Shown: piece after piece, positions 16,924 to 26,721 of the stretch
Layout: the number at the start of each line of letters is the position of its first letter
How positions within the stretch are numbered: the first letter of the stretch is position 1
Assembly: GCA_020403455.1 (NCBI GenBank)
Contig: JADBXP010000016.1
Location: 62,001-126,000, forward strand
DNA length: 64,000 bases
Source of the DNA: Chitinophagaceae bacterium
GTDB lineage: Bacteria; Bacteroidota; Bacteroidia; Chitinophagales; Chitinophagaceae
Direction: 5' to 3'
Notes under the pieces: model-generated
What the model was told of the DNA's origin: nothing
What the model saw: only the letters and a program-made list of their open reading frames with translations
Database searches by the model: none
Made by a program: the position numbers and the translations under genes

Positions 16924-18777
16924 TTATTCACAGGATGAACCTGCTAAAAGCAGTTGACGTTGGTAAAGTTTGGCATAATACCCCCCTTTTTTCATGAGTT
17001 CGTCGTGATTACCCTTTTCGATGATATGTCCGTTATCGAGTACCATGATTTGAGAAAAGGAAAGTGCGGTAATGATTCTATGCGTAATGAAAATGAGGGT
17101 TCTTTCACCCAGCCATTCATTCAGATTATTGGCGATGGCAGCTTCGGTAGCTGTATCTACAGCACTGAGACAATCATCGAGCAATAAGTATTGTGGTACA
17201 GACATAAGCGCCCTGGCTATGGAAACCCGTTGTTTTTGTCCGCCGCTTAGGGTAATGCCCCGCTCTCCTACCCTTGTCTGGTAACCATTGGGAAATCCCA
17301 TGATATCATCATGCACACCCGCCAATCGGGCTGCTGCCTCAATTCTAGCTGAAGCAGGCTTTTCCTTGCACCCAAAACTGATATTGGCTTCAATGGTGTC
17401 ACTGAATAAAACAACATCTTGCTGAACATAACCGATTGCGCTGCGCAATTGCTCAAGTTGAATCTGTTGAAGCGAAATACCGCCCAAATAGATAGCACCA
17501 TCTGTTGGATCATACATTCGCATCATCAACTGTGCCAGGGTTGTTTTTCCCGAACCGGTTTTTCCCAAGATCAATATTTTTTCTCCGGGTTGGATGGTAA
17601 AATTGATTTGGCTAAGGGCATGAATTCCCGTGTGTGGGTAGGTGAATGAAACATTATTCCAATTCCATTCAGCTCCTGCAGGTATTGGTTGTATATCTGA
17701 TTGATTGCTGATTGATGGGATAATGGTAAGAAACTCATTGATCCTTTTTTGTGAAGCAGCTGCCCTCTGAATCATACTGGCAGTCCATCCTATAGCACTC
17801 ACCGGGAAAGTAAGCAGGTTAATGTAAATGACAAATTCAACGATGGTTCCTACAGCGCCGGGATCTTGTATTGCTTTGTCGCTTCCCGCAAGGATGGTGA
17901 TGAGAATACTGATACCGATCATCAGCGACATGCTGGGAAAATAAATCGCTTCCACTTTTGATAAACCTATACCTGCTTGTTGGTAGGCCTCGCTGCTTTT
18001 TTGAAATGCGCGAAACATGCCTGTTTCCTGAACAAATGATTTGATGACACGTATGCCGGAGTAAGTTTCCTGTGCCTGGGTAGTCATGTCAGAAAGAAGT
18101 TGCTGGATTTCTTCACTTTTGTGGTTGATGATGCTGTTCACCCTATAGATGGTCAATGCGAGAATGGGTAGTGGTGCCAAAACAATGAGTGATAAGGAAA
18201 AATCTCTGCTGAACATATTGTAAAGGCAAAATCCAATCAGCGTAATGAGATTGATGAGGTACATGAGTGCCGGACCAGTATACATTCTAACTCTGCTCAC
18301 GTCTTCGGCAATGCGGTTCATCAGATCGCCGGTTGCGTGGGTAGAGAAGAAGCCGGCATGCAAGGATTGGTAATGGCGATAGATTTCATTCTTCTGGTCA
18401 TATTCAATATGTCGGCTCATTACTATGATGGTTTGCCGCATGAAAAACATGAAGATGCCACGGAGGATCGCAAATAGTAAAATCAGTAGACAAGTGATGG
18501 TTACAATTCTGAAGAGGGGCTGGCTGGCACTGAACAGGGAAGCAAAAAGTGAATTGGTCCATGCCATCCCGGAAGAATTCGCAGTTGGATGAACACCGGT
18601 TGTTCTTTGTTGAATATATCCCACCAGGAGTCCGGTAATACGTGGTGCCAGTACTGCAAAAAAGTTACTGGATATGACAAACACAATTCCTATGATGAGG
18701 CGCCATTTGTATTTCCAGAAATAATGATTCAGTGCGCTCAGGTGCTTCAATGATTCAGTTTTTTTTGAACGAGACAA
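16924..18777 (-). CDS. ABC exporter half-transporter (fused membrane and ATPase domains)
   Basis: A 617-aa MsbA/MdlA-type exporter: six transmembrane helices in the first 330 residues, then an ATPase with Walker A LILGKTGSGKTTLAQLM, signature LSGGQKQRVSIARAL and Walker B YLLLDDCLSAVD. The residue after the Walker B aspartate is Asp rather than the catalytic Glu, as in MdlA and the degenerate half of heterodimeric exporters. No partner half-transporter lies next to it. There is no ATG at the N-terminus. Translation probably starts at TTG 18775-18777, directly after an in-frame stop, 32 bp behind the M1 peptidase gene. Confidence 0.88.
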   Translation of the reverse strand: MSRSKKTESLKHLSALNHYFWKYKWRLIIGIVFVISSNFFAVLAPRITGLLVGYIQQRTTGVHPTANSSGMAWTNSLFASLFSASQPLFRIVTITCLLILLFAILRGIFMFFMRQTIIVMSRHIEYDQKNEIYRHYQSLHAGFFSTHATGDLMNRIAEDVSRVRMYTGPALMYLINLITLIGFCLYNMFSRDFSLSLIVLAPLPILALTIYRVNSIINHKSEEIQQLLSDMTTQAQETYSGIRVIKSFVQETGMFRAFQKSSEAYQQAGIGLSKVEAIYFPSMSLMIGISILITILAGSDKAIQDPGAVGTIVEFVIYINLLTFPVSAIGWTASMIQRAAASQKRINEFLTIIPSISNQSDIQPIPAGAEWNWNNVSFTYPHTGIHALSQINFTIQPGEKILILGKTGSGKTTLAQLMMRMYDPTDGAIYLGGISLQQIQLEQLRSAIGYVQQDVVLFSDTIEANISFGCKEKPASARIEAAARLAGVHDDIMGFPNGYQTRVGERGITLSGGQKQRVSIARALMSVPQYLLLDDCLSAVDTATEAAIANNLNEWLGERTLIFITHRIITALSFSQIMVLDNGHIIEKGNHDELMKKGGYYAKLYQRQLLLAGSSCE

Positions 18778-18809
18778 TCAGCAATCGATCTATTGTATTC
18801 AATTTTCAA

Positions 18810-20792
18810 TTACTGTTTTTTGGCTGTCCAAACATCGTTGGATTCATTGCTATCAGGAAGCACTTTATCCGGGTCGTAAGTAACTGATTCGATTTCCTCT
18901 TCAGAGGCAAAGGGGAATGTCCAGGAAGTATTGCGCATCCAGATATCTACGGGCAATTTTATGCGCTGTGTTGCACCACTCTTCATTTTTACTTCCAGAA
19001 TGACGGGCATCACCAACTTTTCAAGGTTATCAATAGTAATCAGGCTGCCTTTAGTGAAATCGTTGTTGTTAATGTATTTTACCTCGCGCACACCCACATC
19101 GTGTTTCCAGTTGTGTACAAACCATCCTCGCCAGAACCACTGAAGACTTTCTCCGGCAGCATTTTCCATGGTTCTGAAAAAGTCATCGGGTGTAGGATGT
19201 TTGAAAGCCCAGTTGCGAATGTAAGTTTGAAAGGCATAATCAAATCTCTTCTCACCTAGAATTTGGTCGCGCAGCAGGTGAAGTCCGACTGCTGGTTTAT
19301 TGTATAAAAGGGTACCATTGTTTCTTTCTTTCAGGTTATCGGGACCGTTGCTTAAGATAGGTTCCAGGGTAGGATTGGTGAGGAAACGACCTGCATTGTG
19401 CATATTGGTTTTAGCGCGTGGTTTGTATTCCCCATTATTAAAAACTTCAGTTGACAAGGCGTTGATGAAAGTATTGAATCCCTCATCCATCCAACCATAG
19501 AGACGTTCATTGGAGCCCACGATCATGGGGAACCAGGTGTGACCAAACTCGTGGTCGTGAACACCCCAGAGACCCATTGTTTTGGCACGTAAACTACAGA
19601 AAACAATACCCGGATATTCCATTCCACCCGGATTCCCGGCAACTGCTGTTGCAGCAGGATAGGGATACTCCAACCATTTAGCGGAATAATGTTCAATAGA
19701 TGCTTTTACATATTCAGTAGATCTGCCCCAGGCATTTTTACCATCGCTTTCGATGGGATAGGCTGATATGGCCATGCACTTTTTACCACTCGGAAGTTTG
19801 ATGGATGCAGCATCCAGTATAAATGCGGAAGAGGCTCCCCAGGCAAAATCTCTGGACTGATTAATTTTATAATGCCAGGTGAGTGCGGTCTTGGTAGGAT
19901 GGATGGGTTGTCCAATTTCATCTGCCCCTCGGATAATTACGGTCTTTTCGCTCGAGGCGGCTTGCTTCCAGCGGGAAAGATGCACCGTTGAATATATTTC
20001 GGAGGCGTTCACCAATTCACCGGAAGCCACTACTGCTAAAGAGGAGGGTGCCGTGATTTTTACGTCAAAGTCCCCATATTCCAGATAAAATTCACCCGGA
20101 CCTGTATAGGGAATCGAATTCCAACCCATTACGTCATCGTAAACACACATGCGGGGGTACCATTGGGCTACGGTGAAAATTTTTCCATTTTTAGTGGTTT
20201 GAATTCCCATGCGATCAGAGCCATATTCAGGTGATATGAATGAGAATTCAATTTTGAATTGAATTTTTCCCCCTCCTGCCGGAAGATCTTTGGGGAGGAA
20301 CAATTGCATGCGGGTATCATCGATCATAAAGGGTATATCGACGAGAACATTTTTCTCTTTGATCCACTTAACGGAAGTAATCTTATAACCGGCATCGAAG
20401 TCCTGCCCCCTGCCACCGTTTCTGCTCCCGCTATAGGGAGTGATGGCACTGCCCCTGGAATCTTTGCGGAAAAGATTTTGATCCAGTTGCATCCAGAGAT
20501 AGGGTAATTTTTGCGGACTGTTATTGGTGTAGGTAACGATTTCGAATCCTTTGATTTCATTGGTAGCATCGTTCAATTCAACGTCTATCTGGTAATCGAC
20601 TTTGTTCTGCCAGTAGCGGGGTCCGGGTTCGCCGGAAGCTGATCTGAATTCATTTCCATTCTTTGAATAAAAGAAGGGAGCGAAAGTTTCTGTGTAACTA
20701 TAATTTCCAACAGTGGGGGTATTAGTTTGGGCATTGCCAATGAGAGAACAGAGGGAGACTACTAGGCAAAGGAGGAGGAGTGAACGCTGCAT
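18810..20792 (-). CDS. M1 family zinc aminopeptidase-like protein, exported
   Basis: Gluzincin metallopeptidase, 660 aa, with an N-terminal signal peptide (SLLLLCLVVSLCSLIGNAQ). The zinc site is HEFGH near residue 413, with the third ligand Glu 18 residues further on in GWMDEGFNT. GGMEYPGIVFC upstream of it matches the GxMEN-type substrate loop only loosely. It is probably periplasmic or outer-membrane associated and cleaves peptides. The ABC exporter gene follows after 32 bp. A second M1 gene lies at 47158. Confidence 0.9.
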   Translation of the reverse strand: MQRSLLLLCLVVSLCSLIGNAQTNTPTVGNYSYTETFAPFFYSKNGNEFRSASGEPGPRYWQNKVDYQIDVELNDATNEIKGFEIVTYTNNSPQKLPYLWMQLDQNLFRKDSRGSAITPYSGSRNGGRGQDFDAGYKITSVKWIKEKNVLVDIPFMIDDTRMQLFLPKDLPAGGGKIQFKIEFSFISPEYGSDRMGIQTTKNGKIFTVAQWYPRMCVYDDVMGWNSIPYTGPGEFYLEYGDFDVKITAPSSLAVVASGELVNASEIYSTVHLSRWKQAASSEKTVIIRGADEIGQPIHPTKTALTWHYKINQSRDFAWGASSAFILDAASIKLPSGKKCMAISAYPIESDGKNAWGRSTEYVKASIEHYSAKWLEYPYPAATAVAGNPGGMEYPGIVFCSLRAKTMGLWGVHDHEFGHTWFPMIVGSNERLYGWMDEGFNTFINALSTEVFNNGEYKPRAKTNMHNAGRFLTNPTLEPILSNGPDNLKERNNGTLLYNKPAVGLHLLRDQILGEKRFDYAFQTYIRNWAFKHPTPDDFFRTMENAAGESLQWFWRGWFVHNWKHDVGVREVKYINNNDFTKGSLITIDNLEKLVMPVILEVKMKSGATQRIKLPVDIWMRNTSWTFPFASEEEIESVTYDPDKVLPDSNESNDVWTAKKQ

Positions 20793-21020
20793 ACTATATC
20801 ATTTAGAGTTTAAAAATACCAAATATTCAGGAAGCTATACTGAATAAAATTCTTACCTGAGTAATGACGTATAGGGTTGTCTGTATGTTACGGATTTGGG
20901 AAATATTTCGGCAAAGTGTCTGATGGTGAAGGGAAGAAAGCTTAACTCGATTAATTTTAAAAATTGATTTTCATAATTTCCTTCCAGCTCCGGCATTCCA
21001 TCATCTTAAATCAACTCTTC

Positions 21021-21629
21021 ATGGAAAAATATATTCCCTTTTTATTTACAGGTTATTTTGTTGTTTACTTTTTATGGGCATTTGTCATCAGAAGTTGGAT
21101 GGTGTATCGAAGTTCCGGTATCAATCCGATGGTTTTGCCCAAGGATGACAGTGCTTATGGATTGGTTGGTTTCTATTTCAAGCTGACGGTTGCGGGTCTT
21201 TTCATTTATGTGCTTTTGTATGCATGGGTTCCTTTTAGTCATGGTTATTTTTTGGCTATTCAACTTCCTTATGGAGATAACTTTCGCTGGATGGGCTGGA
21301 TGATACTCGGTGTGGCGATGGTATGGACAGTTATCGCTCAGGGAAATATGAAAGATTCGTGGCGAGTTGGGATAGACAGTGAGAGGAAAACGGAATTGAT
21401 TACCGAAGGACTCTTCAGTTATAGTAGAAATCCCATTTTTTTAGGGATGTTGCTGGTCTTGGCAGGTTTGTTTTTAGTAACTCCGAATGCAGCGACGCTG
21501 ATTTTTTGGATAGTTGGATATATCCTGATACAGGTGCAAATAAGGTTAGAAGAAGAATATTTGCAAAGGCAGCATGGGGAAGCGTATGCAATTTTCTGCA
21601 GAAAAGTACCCAGAAGATTGATGTTTTGA
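21021..21629 (+). CDS. isoprenylcysteine carboxylmethyltransferase-like membrane methyltransferase
   Basis: A 202-aa polytopic protein of the ICMT/PEMT-like superfamily. The start is ATG 21021 (MEKYIPFLFTGYFVVYF); the longer frame begins at a TTG. About five hydrophobic segments are followed by the signature GLFSYSRNPIFLGMLL and the C-terminal RLEEEYLQRQHGEAYAIFCR, which match the SAM- and substrate-binding end of the family. The bacterial substrates are mostly unknown. The 228-bp gap before it contains no gene. Confidence 0.8.
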   Translation: MEKYIPFLFTGYFVVYFLWAFVIRSWMVYRSSGINPMVLPKDDSAYGLVGFYFKLTVAGLFIYVLLYAWVPFSHGYFLAIQLPYGDNFRWMGWMILGVAMVWTVIAQGNMKDSWRVGIDSERKTELITEGLFSYSRNPIFLGMLLVLAGLFLVTPNAATLIFWIVGYILIQVQIRLEEEYLQRQHGEAYAIFCRKVPRRLMF

Positions 21630-21700
21630 GCACCCAGGTTATTCGTGAGGCAACTTGCCGCAAACTTAAATTGAAGAGCTAATTTTCTATCTGCACCGAT

Positions 21701-22372
21701 CTATTGATTATGAATCCTTACGGCTTCGTATAGACTTGCAAAATATTTTTCAGAAGAAAAAATACCATGGATATCAGAAGCCATTGATAGAGTTAAAGCA
21801 CTGTACATTAGTCCCTCCCCCGTTGTAGCAAAATAAGCAGGATTGACTGATAGCGCTGCAACAAAAAGACCCAGGGTAGTTCCTCTTATAATCGTTTGAA
21901 TGGTATAAATTTTTCTGGCAGGGCGAAATGCCGAGAGTGCCTGTTCATCGTTTTGAATAATTTGAACCAATTTTCTGTGACGATAAAAGTTCATAGGATG
22001 ATCGTAATGTTCCATCAGTGCTAAACCCATGACCAATTTTTCCGGTATATGACTGGCAGTGGTTTCGGTTCTTTGAGGGCGAGAATGATCGTATAGACTT
22101 ATTTTCCCTTTGCTTACAGGTCGAACACTGATGTATCTGCCATTTCCACGTAATTGTTTGGATAAATAGGTGATGTTGAATATTGTGAATGAATCAATTT
22201 GATTCATGTAATAAGTCTTTTCACCTACGACGAGTCGCTCTTTCCCAAAAATCGGGTTGCGATAGCGGATTTTTTCTACCGATATCGTTTCTCCATTTTT
22301 AAGGTACAATATTTGATTTTGAGAAAAGGTTAAAATGGGGACAAGTAAGCAAGTAACAAAGATTTTTTTCAT
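21701..22372 (-). CDS. exported protein of unknown function, paralogue of the gene at 22635
   Basis: I do not recognise a family. The 223-aa product starts at ATG 22370-22372 with a signal peptide (KKIFVTCLLVPILTFSQ). A beta-rich N-terminal region holds ILYLKNGETISVEKIRYRN, then PIFGKERLVVGEKTYYM and LRGNGRYISVRPVSKGKISL. A helical C-terminal half has two hydrophobic stretches (about residues 150-200) and ends in LYEAVRIHNQ. It resembles the upstream gene along its whole length, so the two arose by tandem duplication. Both are on the minus strand, 262 bp apart. Confidence 0.7.
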   Translation of the reverse strand: MKKIFVTCLLVPILTFSQNQILYLKNGETISVEKIRYRNPIFGKERLVVGEKTYYMNQIDSFTIFNITYLSKQLRGNGRYISVRPVSKGKISLYDHSRPQRTETTASHIPEKLVMGLALMEHYDHPMNFYRHRKLVQIIQNDEQALSAFRPARKIYTIQTIIRGTTLGLFVAALSVNPAYFATTGEGLMYSALTLSMASDIHGIFSSEKYFASLYEAVRIHNQ

Positions 22373-22556
22373 ACCCCGTTTTTTGAAAAAACAGCAAACC
22401 CTGTGCCAGTTTATCTGACTTTGAACTGCATAAAATGAAAAACAGATCAATTTGATTTACTTGGGTGAAATATAGTTCTCCCAATTAAATAAATTCAGTG
22501 GTGGACTCCCGGTAGTCAAGGGGGAAAGTGCTCAAGTATTCCCGATTGGACGGAAA

Positions 22557-22578
22557 GATTCCTGATAGTTCAGGAATC
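22557..22578. repeat. inverted repeat between the two paralogous secreted genes
   Basis: A perfect 9-bp arm pair (GATTCCTGA and TCAGGAATC) surrounds a 4-nt centre. It lies 57 nt after the stop of the 22635 gene on the minus strand. No T-tract follows on that strand, so it could be a processing hairpin or an operator; a standard terminator is less likely. Confidence 0.45.
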
Positions 22579-22634
22579 AATATTTACAGACAATTGCGCG
22601 CGATAAAAAGTTGTCTTGTGTATGCGGTGTTGGA

Positions 22635-23303
22635 CTACTGGTTGTATTTTTTAATAGCATCGTACAGACCTGAAAGGTATCTATCTGAAGTAGATAAATC
22701 ATAGATGCTTGAAGCAAGAGATACAGATAATCCACCATAAAATAATCCATTCGCCAGTTTTGATTCAGCGGGATTTGCTATGATGCCGGCTGTCATGAGG
22801 CCAAGAGCAACTGTATTCGATAAAATACTAATTGTATGAATTTTTCTCGCTTCACGGAAGGAGGCCAGCGCCTGGTCATTTTCTTTCATAAGACGAACGA
22901 ATCTTCCATGTCGGTACCAGTTGAGAGGGAGATCTTTATGTTCAATCATAGGTACACCCATGACCAACTGCTGGGGCATTAGACCTGCGATGGTTTCAGT
23001 TCTTGGGGGGCGGGCATGATCGTACAGATTTATTTTTCCCTGTATCAGTGGTCGTACGCTGATATATCGGCCCTTTCCTCTTATTTGTTTGGACAGATAG
23101 GAAATTTTAAAAATCCTAAATGAATCGAGCTGATCCATGTAGTATTTCTTTTCACCCAGTATTAATCGCTCTTTTCCAAAGATTGGATTCCGGTAGCGAA
23201 TGGTTTGCGCCTCAATTTTTTCGCCATTTTTGAGGTACAGAACATGGTTTTGCGCTACAGCAAAAGCGGGCAAAAGTAATAAGGCAAAAAGTACTGGCTT
23301 CAT
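22635..23303 (-). CDS. exported protein of unknown function, paralogue of the gene at 21701
   Basis: A 222-aa product with a signal peptide (KPVLFALLLLPAFAVAQ). It shares long blocks with its neighbour: the LYLKNGE strand, IRYRNPIFGKERL, GRYISVRP, the LYDHxRPxRTET segment, WYRH or FYRH, and the closing YxAhxxxNQ. Conservation covers the whole protein, including the hydrophobic C-terminal segments, so both copies are probably functional. No known domain is apparent. It lies 118 bp after the carboxypeptidase-regulatory-domain gene on the same strand. Confidence 0.7.
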   Translation of the reverse strand: MKPVLFALLLLPAFAVAQNHVLYLKNGEKIEAQTIRYRNPIFGKERLILGEKKYYMDQLDSFRIFKISYLSKQIRGKGRYISVRPLIQGKINLYDHARPPRTETIAGLMPQQLVMGVPMIEHKDLPLNWYRHGRFVRLMKENDQALASFREARKIHTISILSNTVALGLMTAGIIANPAESKLANGLFYGGLSVSLASSIYDLSTSDRYLSGLYDAIKKYNQ

Positions 23304-23421
23304 GACTCGATTTTATTAAAATGGACAAACAATGTGCCAAATATTAATTTTAGTCACGGCACAGTGATAAAATAAATTTATCGGAAGAATAAAATGTCAC
23401 AAGCGAATAGGTCAAACTTTA

Positions 23422-24723
23422 CTATTGAGTTGGGGGCTTGTAATCAAGGGGAAGCAATGTGCTGATTCGTTCCCAAAATGCCCAGTAACCATAGCTGATG
23501 AGGCGGGTCGCGTCAAAGAAAGAACCATTGGAAAGGACAAGGATTCCGTCATCAGATGTCAATTTAATTCTGGAAATCATATCCATCTTATTGGCGAAAA
23601 TTATTGAATTCTCGTCTACCCTATCATAGCCGGAGAAAGTTGAAGCAGGAAAGAAATTAGTTCCGGAGAGTGCATTTGCAACTTCGATGGGCATTTTTTT
23701 CTTAAGAAACTTGACTTGTAATAAATTCTTGAAAAACATACCAACCGAAAAACTATCGATACCAAAGGCGATTGAATCGCCGGTAAGAATTTGAGGTTGG
23801 ATGATATACGAATTATCGGGCATACGCATGACCTGCTGATAATGGCTCATAGAATCCCCGGAAATAGAAAAACGAAAGGTATCTCGTATGGTGGGTTCCG
23901 GAAGTTCTTTATTGTTGTTGGACTTAAACCTGCTTGATAAAACGTTTTTGACCCTTATTTTTTCTTCATTCGTTACCTCTATAAGCGATCTTACTTCGAA
24001 CCCGTTTTCCAGCAATTGATTGCGGTATAAGGAACGAAAAAAGTGCATCATGGAGCCTTGATAGGCTTCTTTTCGGTTGTTTGTCCATCTTCTCTCCTGG
24101 GACTTGCTCCTTGGTGTCATCTTTTTAAAAAGTGGAAACCCTTTGAAGAGGAGTAGCTTTGTACGAAAATTAAATTCAAAGAGTTCTAATTCATAGTACA
24201 ATTCGTATCCCAGAGCCTTATTGATGATGACAAGAGGTTCGTTGGAAAATGCACTCAGCGTATTTGCTTGTTTATCCAGAATGAACTTAACCGCATCCGG
24301 GTTTTCGATTTGAACATCAACAGAAAATGGTGTTGTTCCAATGAATTGTTCTGTAAATATTCTACCCCATTTATTCCATCCATCTTTCTCATAATTCTTA
24401 ACGACCACTTCGTTCAATTCTTTTATGTAAGGTTCTAATTGAATGATAAGGTTCTGCGGCAGCGATGAGGAAATGATTTCAATACGACCTGTCTTATAAC
24501 CGGTACAGGAAATGATTAATTCATATCTGCCTGAAGGTATATTGGGAAAGAAAAAGCTACCGTCATCGCGGGTGGTAGTACTTACCATGGTATTGCTCAG
24601 GAATAATGTCGCGTTGGGTACCGGCTTTAATCCTTCACGATCCAGCACCTTACCCTGCAGAGTTTGTGCATGAAGAGTGAACGCCAAAAATGAAAGCAAC
24701 AAAAAAAGAATAATTCTCATCAT
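23422..24723 (-). CDS. exported protein with carboxypeptidase-like regulatory domain
   Basis: A 433-aa product starting at ATG 24721-24723 or 24718-24720 with a signal peptide ending at TLHAQ. An N-terminal carboxypeptidase-regulatory-like beta-sandwich follows: LQGKVLDREGLKPVPNATLF, TTTRDDGSFFFPNIPSGRYE, then a VVVKN linker. The remaining 300 residues (starting WNKWGRIFTEQFIG) match the general look of a Bacteroidota family of such envelope proteins, but I cannot name a function. It is divergent from the first FGE-fold gene. Confidence 0.75.
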   Translation of the reverse strand: MMRIILFLLLSFLAFTLHAQTLQGKVLDREGLKPVPNATLFLSNTMVSTTTRDDGSFFFPNIPSGRYELIISCTGYKTGRIEIISSSLPQNLIIQLEPYIKELNEVVVKNYEKDGWNKWGRIFTEQFIGTTPFSVDVQIENPDAVKFILDKQANTLSAFSNEPLVIINKALGYELYYELELFEFNFRTKLLLFKGFPLFKKMTPRSKSQERRWTNNRKEAYQGSMMHFFRSLYRNQLLENGFEVRSLIEVTNEEKIRVKNVLSSRFKSNNNKELPEPTIRDTFRFSISGDSMSHYQQVMRMPDNSYIIQPQILTGDSIAFGIDSFSVGMFFKNLLQVKFLKKKMPIEVANALSGTNFFPASTFSGYDRVDENSIIFANKMDMISRIKLTSDDGILVLSNGSFFDATRLISYGYWAFWERISTLLPLDYKPPTQ

Positions 24724-24938
24724 AATTCCAGCGCAACAAAAATCATACAAAAAACCATTTCGCGAACCCCCAATACAAAAGGGTAACCGATGGCATATTG
24801 CTAAAGACTTCACAATCAAAAAGTTAAATGCATATTTCCCTGCTTGCTTTTTATTGCGTGGGAAAAAACATACGATTTAAATTTTTATTACTTATATTCA
24901 ATTTTGAATATAATATATTTATTCTATTATCCAATCTT

Positions 24939-26480
24939 ATGACTATGCTTTCACCAATAAAAAGCAGTTTATTTGCCTGTTTTTTTATACTTCTACCGGT
25001 AATGTTATTGGCCAATGACATCAAAGTTGAAAATGTAACTTTGACCGGTAGGAATCGGACAGCGGATCATGTACAGGTGCAATTCAACTTAAGCTGGCAA
25101 AACTCTTTCAAGCTAGCATCAGGAGCTTCGAACCGGGATGCTGCCTGGGTTTTTGTGAAATACAAAATCGGCACCAACGGTGCCTGGAAGCATGCAACAC
25201 TAAGTACTTCAGGGCATGTCATTCCAACAGATGGTGCCGCAGACCCCAACGATGGTTCGGGTATTTTCATCTACCGCAGCAATACAGGTAGCGGTGCATT
25301 AACTTTAAACGGTGTGCAGTTAAGATGGAATTATGGTGCAGATCTTGTGCCAGATGAATCAATAATTTTTGTCAGGGTTTTTGCAATTGAAATGGTACAT
25401 GTGCCTACGGGTAATTTTCAGGCAGGAAGTGGCGGAGCTAATACAGGAGAATTCAGGCAGGCCAATCTCACTACGACGGGCAACGCAGCATCCTTCACGA
25501 TAACCAGCACATCTCCTACCCTACAGGGCAATAACAGTGGATCCTCATCTTTGAATATTTCCACCCGTGCCGGTTCAGGGAATGACCAATTGACGGGAAC
25601 AACAACTGCCACTCTTGCCAGCGGATATCCTACCGGATATGCAGCTTTCTATTGCATGAAATATGAGATCAGTCAGGGGCAGTACCGTGATTTTCTAAAT
25701 ACACTGACTTATGCGCAACAAGTTACTAGAACTACCAGTGTTCCAACCAGCGCTGCTGGAACAGGCGCTTTGGCAACGGCTGGGACTAACAGGAATTATA
25801 TTGAAATAAAAACCTCGGGTGTTTCCAATACAACCCCTGCAGTGTATGGCTGTGATGCAGATGGCGACAATGTTTTCGATGAGACCAATGATGGTGAATG
25901 GGTTGCCAGTAATTTTTTGAAATGGGAAGATATTACAGCATTTCTGGACTGGGCAGCGTTAAGACCGATGACAGAATTGGAGTTCGAGAAGGCATGTCGT
26001 GGTACAGTTGCTCCGGTCGTTGATGAATTCAGTTGGGGAAGCACGTCTTTTACCAATGTCACTGCGATTACGAATGGGCAGCAAGAAAACGAGGTTTCAG
26101 GAACCACCAATGCAAATCTTACCAATAACAATGGCTATAATACAGGTCCGGTAAGAACAGGTATGTTTGCAACCGGTGCTAGCACCAGAATTTCATCAGG
26201 CAGCAGTTATTATGGTATAATGGACTTAAGCGGTAATCTGTGGGAACAGGTGATCAGCATTGCCAATTCAGCCTGTCGATCTTTCAATGGTAATGTTGGA
26301 AACGGAACCATAGATACCAATGGTAATGCCGACACCGGTTGGCCGGGACAAGCCAACATTGGTTGCAGGGGTGGAAGTTGGGCAAGTAGTAATGACAGCG
26401 CCAGGGTCTCAGACCGAAGCAATATTACAGGAGGAGTCAGTTCACGCAACAACGATTACGGGGGAAGAGGGGTCCGCTAA
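24939..26480 (+). CDS. exported SUMF1/FGE-fold protein (copy 1)
   Basis: A 513-aa secreted protein starting at ATG 24939 (MTMLSPIK; 24945 is possible) with a signal peptide ending at LLAND. Residues about 25-150 form a beta-rich domain (VQVQFNLSWQNSF, DAAWVFVKYKIG) seen with such proteins in Bacteroidota. The rest has formylglycine-generating-enzyme fold landmarks: EMVHVPTGNFQ, YEISQGQYRDFLNTL, LRPMTELEFEKACRG, GIMDLSGNLWEQV and GCRGGSWASS. The C-terminal cysteine used for copper and catalysis in true FGE is not visible (SARVSDRSN), so a binding or structural role is more likely than enzymatic activity. Confidence 0.8.
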   Translation: MTMLSPIKSSLFACFFILLPVMLLANDIKVENVTLTGRNRTADHVQVQFNLSWQNSFKLASGASNRDAAWVFVKYKIGTNGAWKHATLSTSGHVIPTDGAADPNDGSGIFIYRSNTGSGALTLNGVQLRWNYGADLVPDESIIFVRVFAIEMVHVPTGNFQAGSGGANTGEFRQANLTTTGNAASFTITSTSPTLQGNNSGSSSLNISTRAGSGNDQLTGTTTATLASGYPTGYAAFYCMKYEISQGQYRDFLNTLTYAQQVTRTTSVPTSAAGTGALATAGTNRNYIEIKTSGVSNTTPAVYGCDADGDNVFDETNDGEWVASNFLKWEDITAFLDWAALRPMTELEFEKACRGTVAPVVDEFSWGSTSFTNVTAITNGQQENEVSGTTNANLTNNNGYNTGPVRTGMFATGASTRISSGSSYYGIMDLSGNLWEQVISIANSACRSFNGNVGNGTIDTNGNADTGWPGQANIGCRGGSWASSNDSARVSDRSNITGGVSSRNNDYGGRGVR

Positions 26481-26721
26481 ATTCTACATGCTGCCTTTCA
26501 TCAATGAATTCTATTTTCCTTTCTATGACTTGACGCAACAAGCATTATGTTTTTAATATATTTTTCTTTATTACCAATTGTTAATCAATCTATTATAATA
26601 AGATTGGATATATCCTTCTTTTGCTGAGAATCTCCTAACTTCATCAGTTAAAACGGACAATTCAGGTATTTTTTTGATCCATGCTAGTAAACTGAATTGA
26701 CCTGTTTAAACTGATAATTCT

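Noticed and set aside
24939..26480. Calling the FGE-fold genes sulfatase-maturing enzymes
   Set aside because: The required C-terminal cysteine is not seen and no sulfatase gene is nearby.
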